Shown here: positions 60,820 through 64,000 of the stretch, piece by piece | Layout: every line of letters begins with the position of its first letter | How positions within the stretch are numbered: the first letter of the stretch is position 1 | NCBI GenBank assembly: GCA_032209605.1 | Contig: JASFXZ010000014.1 | Coordinates: 7,026,912-7,090,911, forward strand | Origin: Mactromeris polynyma | Lineage: Eukaryota > Mollusca > Bivalvia > Venerida > Mactridae | Length of the DNA: 64,000 nucleotides | Reading direction: 5' to 3' | The notes under the pieces: model-generated | Databases searched by the model: none | What the model saw: the letters and a program-made list of their open reading frames with translations, nothing else | Told to the model about the DNA's origin: nothing | Made by a program: the position numbers and the translations under genes

Positions 60820-61082
60820 GGGCCGTATTCACTAACATTTTAAGACTGAAACTCAGACTTAGACTTTAAATTTGCAAAATTTATATGTACAATTTTTTCG
60901 TTTTCATTAAATCTAAATGACACGGCGAAATTTTTTCTGAATAATTTTTATCATACACTACACTTTAGCCAGGTCTTATTGAAAGCTATACTGTACTAGC
61001 AACCTGGGACCAAAAAGAACATTTTACATTTTAAAGTCTAAGTCTCAATTTCAGACTTAGGAATGTTAGTGAATACGGGCCC
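60820..61082. mobile_element. Foldback MITE (GGGCCCGTATTCAC family), copy 2
   Basis: The left end GGGCCGTATTCACTAACATT and the right end AATGTTAGTGAATACGGGCCC are inverted. The inner arms GACTGAAACTCAGACTTAGA pair across a loop. It is 263 bp, the same family as 533-778. Confidence 0.88.
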
Positions 61083-61354
61083 AGGGCTCAGGCAGGATTT
61101 ACATTTTTTTTTCTACTGTAAACAATAGGGAATATGGTTCATAATGTCTGCTCCAGAACTTTGCTGTCTTGTGTGGAATTTTGAAATAACTTGGCAGAAG
61201 TGATCACAATAACATGACAAAATGTTGCATGTAAAAACCGTTTTCATAGCTCAAAGGTCAGGGTGCGGAACTTTGTTGTCTAAGGTGTGATTTTGAAATA
61301 ATTTAGCTGCAGACATCCATGTCCTAGTTGTAGTTGATCCTGTGTGTTTTTCAG

Positions 61355-61602
61355 GTTCCGATACCGTGGGTAGCCCTGCTGGTAGCAAAGGTGTCACACC
61401 AATGAGAGTGTTTGCCTGTGATTTATGTGGCAAACCATTCCCCTCTAAGTGGGAGCTAGGACGACACAGACGGACGCATACAGGAGAGAAGCCGTACAAT
61501 TGTCAGTTCTGCTCGAAGGCATTCGCTGACAAGAGTAATATGACTCAGCATGTAAAAAGTGTTCATTTTCGGGAACCTATTAGAAAAAGCACTCATAGAT
61601 AA
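61355..61602 (+). CDS. Zinc-finger protein, exon 4 (two C2H2 fingers)
   Basis: The acceptor TTTTTCAG ends at 61354. Residues 301-382 are encoded, ending in TAA. Finger 1 has C322, C325, H338 and H342 (FACDLCGKPF..LGRHRRTH). The canonical linker TGEKP is at 343-347. Finger 2 has C350, C353, H366 and H371 (YNCQFCSKAF..TQHVKSVH, four residues between histidines). A short basic tail follows. Two adjacent fingers with a TGEKP linker normally bind DNA. All zinc ligands are present, so the protein looks functional. Other 3' exons with alternative fingers were not seen in the window. Confidence 0.9.
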
Positions 61603-62426
61603 AAGTGTGGATGTATAATATTTCATTGAACCAACAGGATGTCAGCTGTATCTTTAGTTTATGTCATTCTGAAAAACCTGTGTAACCTGTCAGCCCTTTT
61701 TTCAGTTTTTGGGGAATTAAGGCGGGTCCTTTTGAAAGGGGTAATTTGCATCATGAAACACTGAAAAAAATGGCTGTATGTATGTATCTTTAAATGTTAA
61801 TGCATTTGAAACTACAGTGCAAACTCTCCAGACTTTATTTTGTAGGAGACACATATTTTAGCTGTTGTTGAAAAGTTGTGGTACTAGATAAGGCCAAAAA
61901 CATAAATAAGTGTGGTTCCAGTTACTTGCCTTAAAAAAAAGGGTAGGTAGGTAGGCTTTTTTTTGGTTTTTTTTTTTGGTTTTTGGTAATTAACGACTAT
62001 AACTTAGTGTCGTTGTCGTCGCACACAACAGAGTTTCATAATTTTTTTGATAGTGAAGTTTGAACTTAAAATTTTCTATCGGGACATTGCTATCGTTGCT
62101 GAGAGGTTGTTGCTGAAGAGTGTGCCGCTGGGAAGAGGTAGTGCTGTATGTCCCATGGTCTAGTTTTTCCTTGATATGCTACCCGGAATTTGCAATACTT
62201 CTTTATTAATCTTAATGCACTTGTTCTGTAAATATTATCTAATATTGTTATTACCACTAACATTCCAGTTTTGTAAGATAAAGTTTAGACCGTAGTTACA
62301 ACTATATAAGCAATAATTGCTCACTCTTGATTGTAATTGATATAATTAGTTGCACTAGTCCTTCATGTTAGATAAATCGGCCCTATAAGGGGCAGTTTCC
62401 TTGTGTGTGCAGACCAAAGATTCATA
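61603..62426. other. 3'UTR and flank of zinc-finger gene
   Basis: No canonical AATAAA is seen in the first 250 bp, so the transcript end is not assigned. Confidence 0.5.
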
Positions 62427-62724
62427 CAGTGAAACCTCAATAACAAGACCACCATCGTTTTTCAAGGAAGTCGGTCTTCTTATTGATGAGATGGTCTGAT
62501 TATCGAGTTAATATGTGGAGAAAAAATTGAAAACTTCCATGAAAACTGGTCCATGACAATATCGAGGGTTCCGCGCAAGACTATCCCAACTCCTATGTAA
62601 TAGTATATATGTTAGGATAGTCTTGCACTGAAACCTCGATATGGTCCATGAAAACTGGTCCATGACAACTGGTCCATGGCAACTGGTGGTATGAATGATG
62701 TAGTATTTATGTGAGGTTTTACTG
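62427..62724. mobile_element. Tc1/mariner-like MITE
   Basis: CAGTGAAACCTCAATAAC and, inverted, CAGTAAAACCTCACATAA form the ends, with TA on both sides. The interior repeats AACTGGTCCATGACAA and has a second internal TGAAACCTCGATA. No transposase. Confidence 0.75.
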
Positions 62725-62899
62725 TACATGTACTTGTTTTGTTATTTATGTTGTCCAGGATTTTGTTTCTGTGTGTTAAAAATGAATTATGTCTCGTCAT
62801 ATGAATGGAGAACATATTGGTTTTGTCTCATCTGTCACAACGTTCCCCCGACTACTCTTGTGGTGGGATTTCAACCAAAGTTGATGGGAAGAATGGTGT

Positions 62900-63660
62900 G
62901 ATGCTTTGTTGTACGGCATATTGTCACAGAGAAGGTACACCTCTCCTAGGGTTTGTAACTGTGCCCATCACATGTTCTGGTTCAGTAAGGGTTAGCTATG
63001 CCACAACATGTTAATGCTATTACCTTCTTGTTCAATGATATATAATGGTTTTTGGGAGACATCCCCTTTCACATACAAAGTGATATTTAGTTCTGTTGCC
63101 TTTTTTGCTGATATAAGATCCATTGAATGACTTGATAATGTTATATTTGAAACATGGAATATTGTTATTCTGAATATTTGTTGTATAGCAATGTTTTTCT
63201 GTGCAGGAACGCAAATCTGTTAATGTCATTGTTTTAACTGAATTTACTATGTACATCCAATATATGTATTTGGCAGTCCATAATCCCAGGAATGTTTTTC
63301 CTTGAAGAAATTTACTTGCATCAGATATTTATTACTATAATTCCTGGCTCATTCTAGCATTATGTTGGGCTCAGGCAAGCACCTGGGTAGAACCATTGAC
63401 CTTCCACAAGCCAGCTGTACTGCTTCCTCTCATACAATCTATGTGCAATTCGAACCCTTAGCAGTGAGGGGCTAAGTCAACAGCAGTTAGCCACCACAAT
63501 CAATTGACCACAGAGGCTGATTGTCTCTTTCATGCTGCATTTTTTTCATGTCTATCTACAAATACACTGTGGTTGGTCTGTGGCAACTGGTTCAACCCTG
63601 CTGAGTACAGATCCCAAGGTCATGGGTTTGATCCCTGTGCAGCCGGGCAAAACATAAATG
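62900..63660. mobile_element. SINE-derived fragments
   Basis: 62927-62965 shares GAGAAGGTACACCTCT with 57920. On the minus strand near 63455, GGGTTCGAATTGCAC is box B-like, and a GGTTCTACCCAGGTGCTTGC body follows. GGGTTTGATCCCTG at 63626 is another box B-like site. Heads are incomplete, so boundaries are approximate. Confidence 0.45.
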
Positions 63661-63682
63661 CCGTTGAGTGTGTCACCAACAT

Positions 63683-64000
63683 GGTATATTTACTGGTACT
63701 ATATATCACTTGTACAAGTTTATTTCTTTGGTACTATATATCACTTGTACAAGTTTATTTCACTGGTACTATATATCACTTGTACAAGTTTATTTTACTG
63801 GAACTATATATCACTTGTACAAGTTTATTTCACTGGTACTATATATCACTTGTACAAGTTTATTTCACTGGTACTATATATCTCTTGTACAAGTTTATTT
63901 CACTGGTACTATACATCACTTGTACAAGTTTATTTCACTGGTACTATATATCACTTGTACAAGTTTATTTCACTGGTACTATATATCACTTGTACAAGTT
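63683..64000. repeat. 35-bp minisatellite running off the window
   Basis: About nine units with TATATATCACTTGTACAAGT and TTATTTCACTGGTAC. Each contains the perfect palindrome ACTTGTACAAGT. The unit is unrelated to the 35-bp array at 54150. Confidence 0.95.

Overview
This is eukaryotic, AT-rich, very repeat-rich DNA. Split exons with GT/AG introns, AATAAA signals, tRNA-derived SINEs, many foldback (MITE-like) elements and lineage-expanded C1q-domain genes all point to a mollusc, most likely a bivalve. That assignment is inference from gene families and repeat style; no species marker is visible. By eye, roughly 45% of the window is minisatellite.

Bases 1-50,000 hold a tandemly duplicated cluster of secreted C1q-domain genes of two types. 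Type A lies on + (A1 1131-4500, A2 25496-28285, A3 45706-49388). Type B lies on - (B1 18739-23629, B2 40159-44198). Each gene has two exons: a signal peptide plus short coiled coil, then the whole C1q domain. All share a phase-1 junction at the same K-R site. The repeating layout is B(-) / 40- and 34-bp array / A(+) / SINE / 50-, 27- and 29-bp arrays / B(-). B and A are therefore divergent across a minisatellite-filled promoter gap, while A and the next B converge. B introns are almost wholly built of 20-bp and 21-bp arrays. A introns carry different transposable elements in each copy.

Between A2 and B2 lie two intact-looking exons of an SLC13-type sodium/anion symporter (35163-35324, 35577-35714), with no other exons recognised nearby. 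Bases 50,000-55,000 are mostly repeat debris and unassigned DNA.

A four-exon gene for a 382-residue protein with two C-terminal C2H2 zinc fingers occupies 55114-61602 (+). Its introns hold a 39-bp array, a SINE, a hAT-like MITE and a foldback MITE. The last 2.4 kb contains a mariner-like MITE, SINE fragments and a 35-bp array that runs off the window end.

The C1q proteins are probably secreted oligomeric recognition molecules (innate immunity or carbohydrate binding in related families). The zinc-finger protein is a probable nuclear regulator, unrelated to the cluster.
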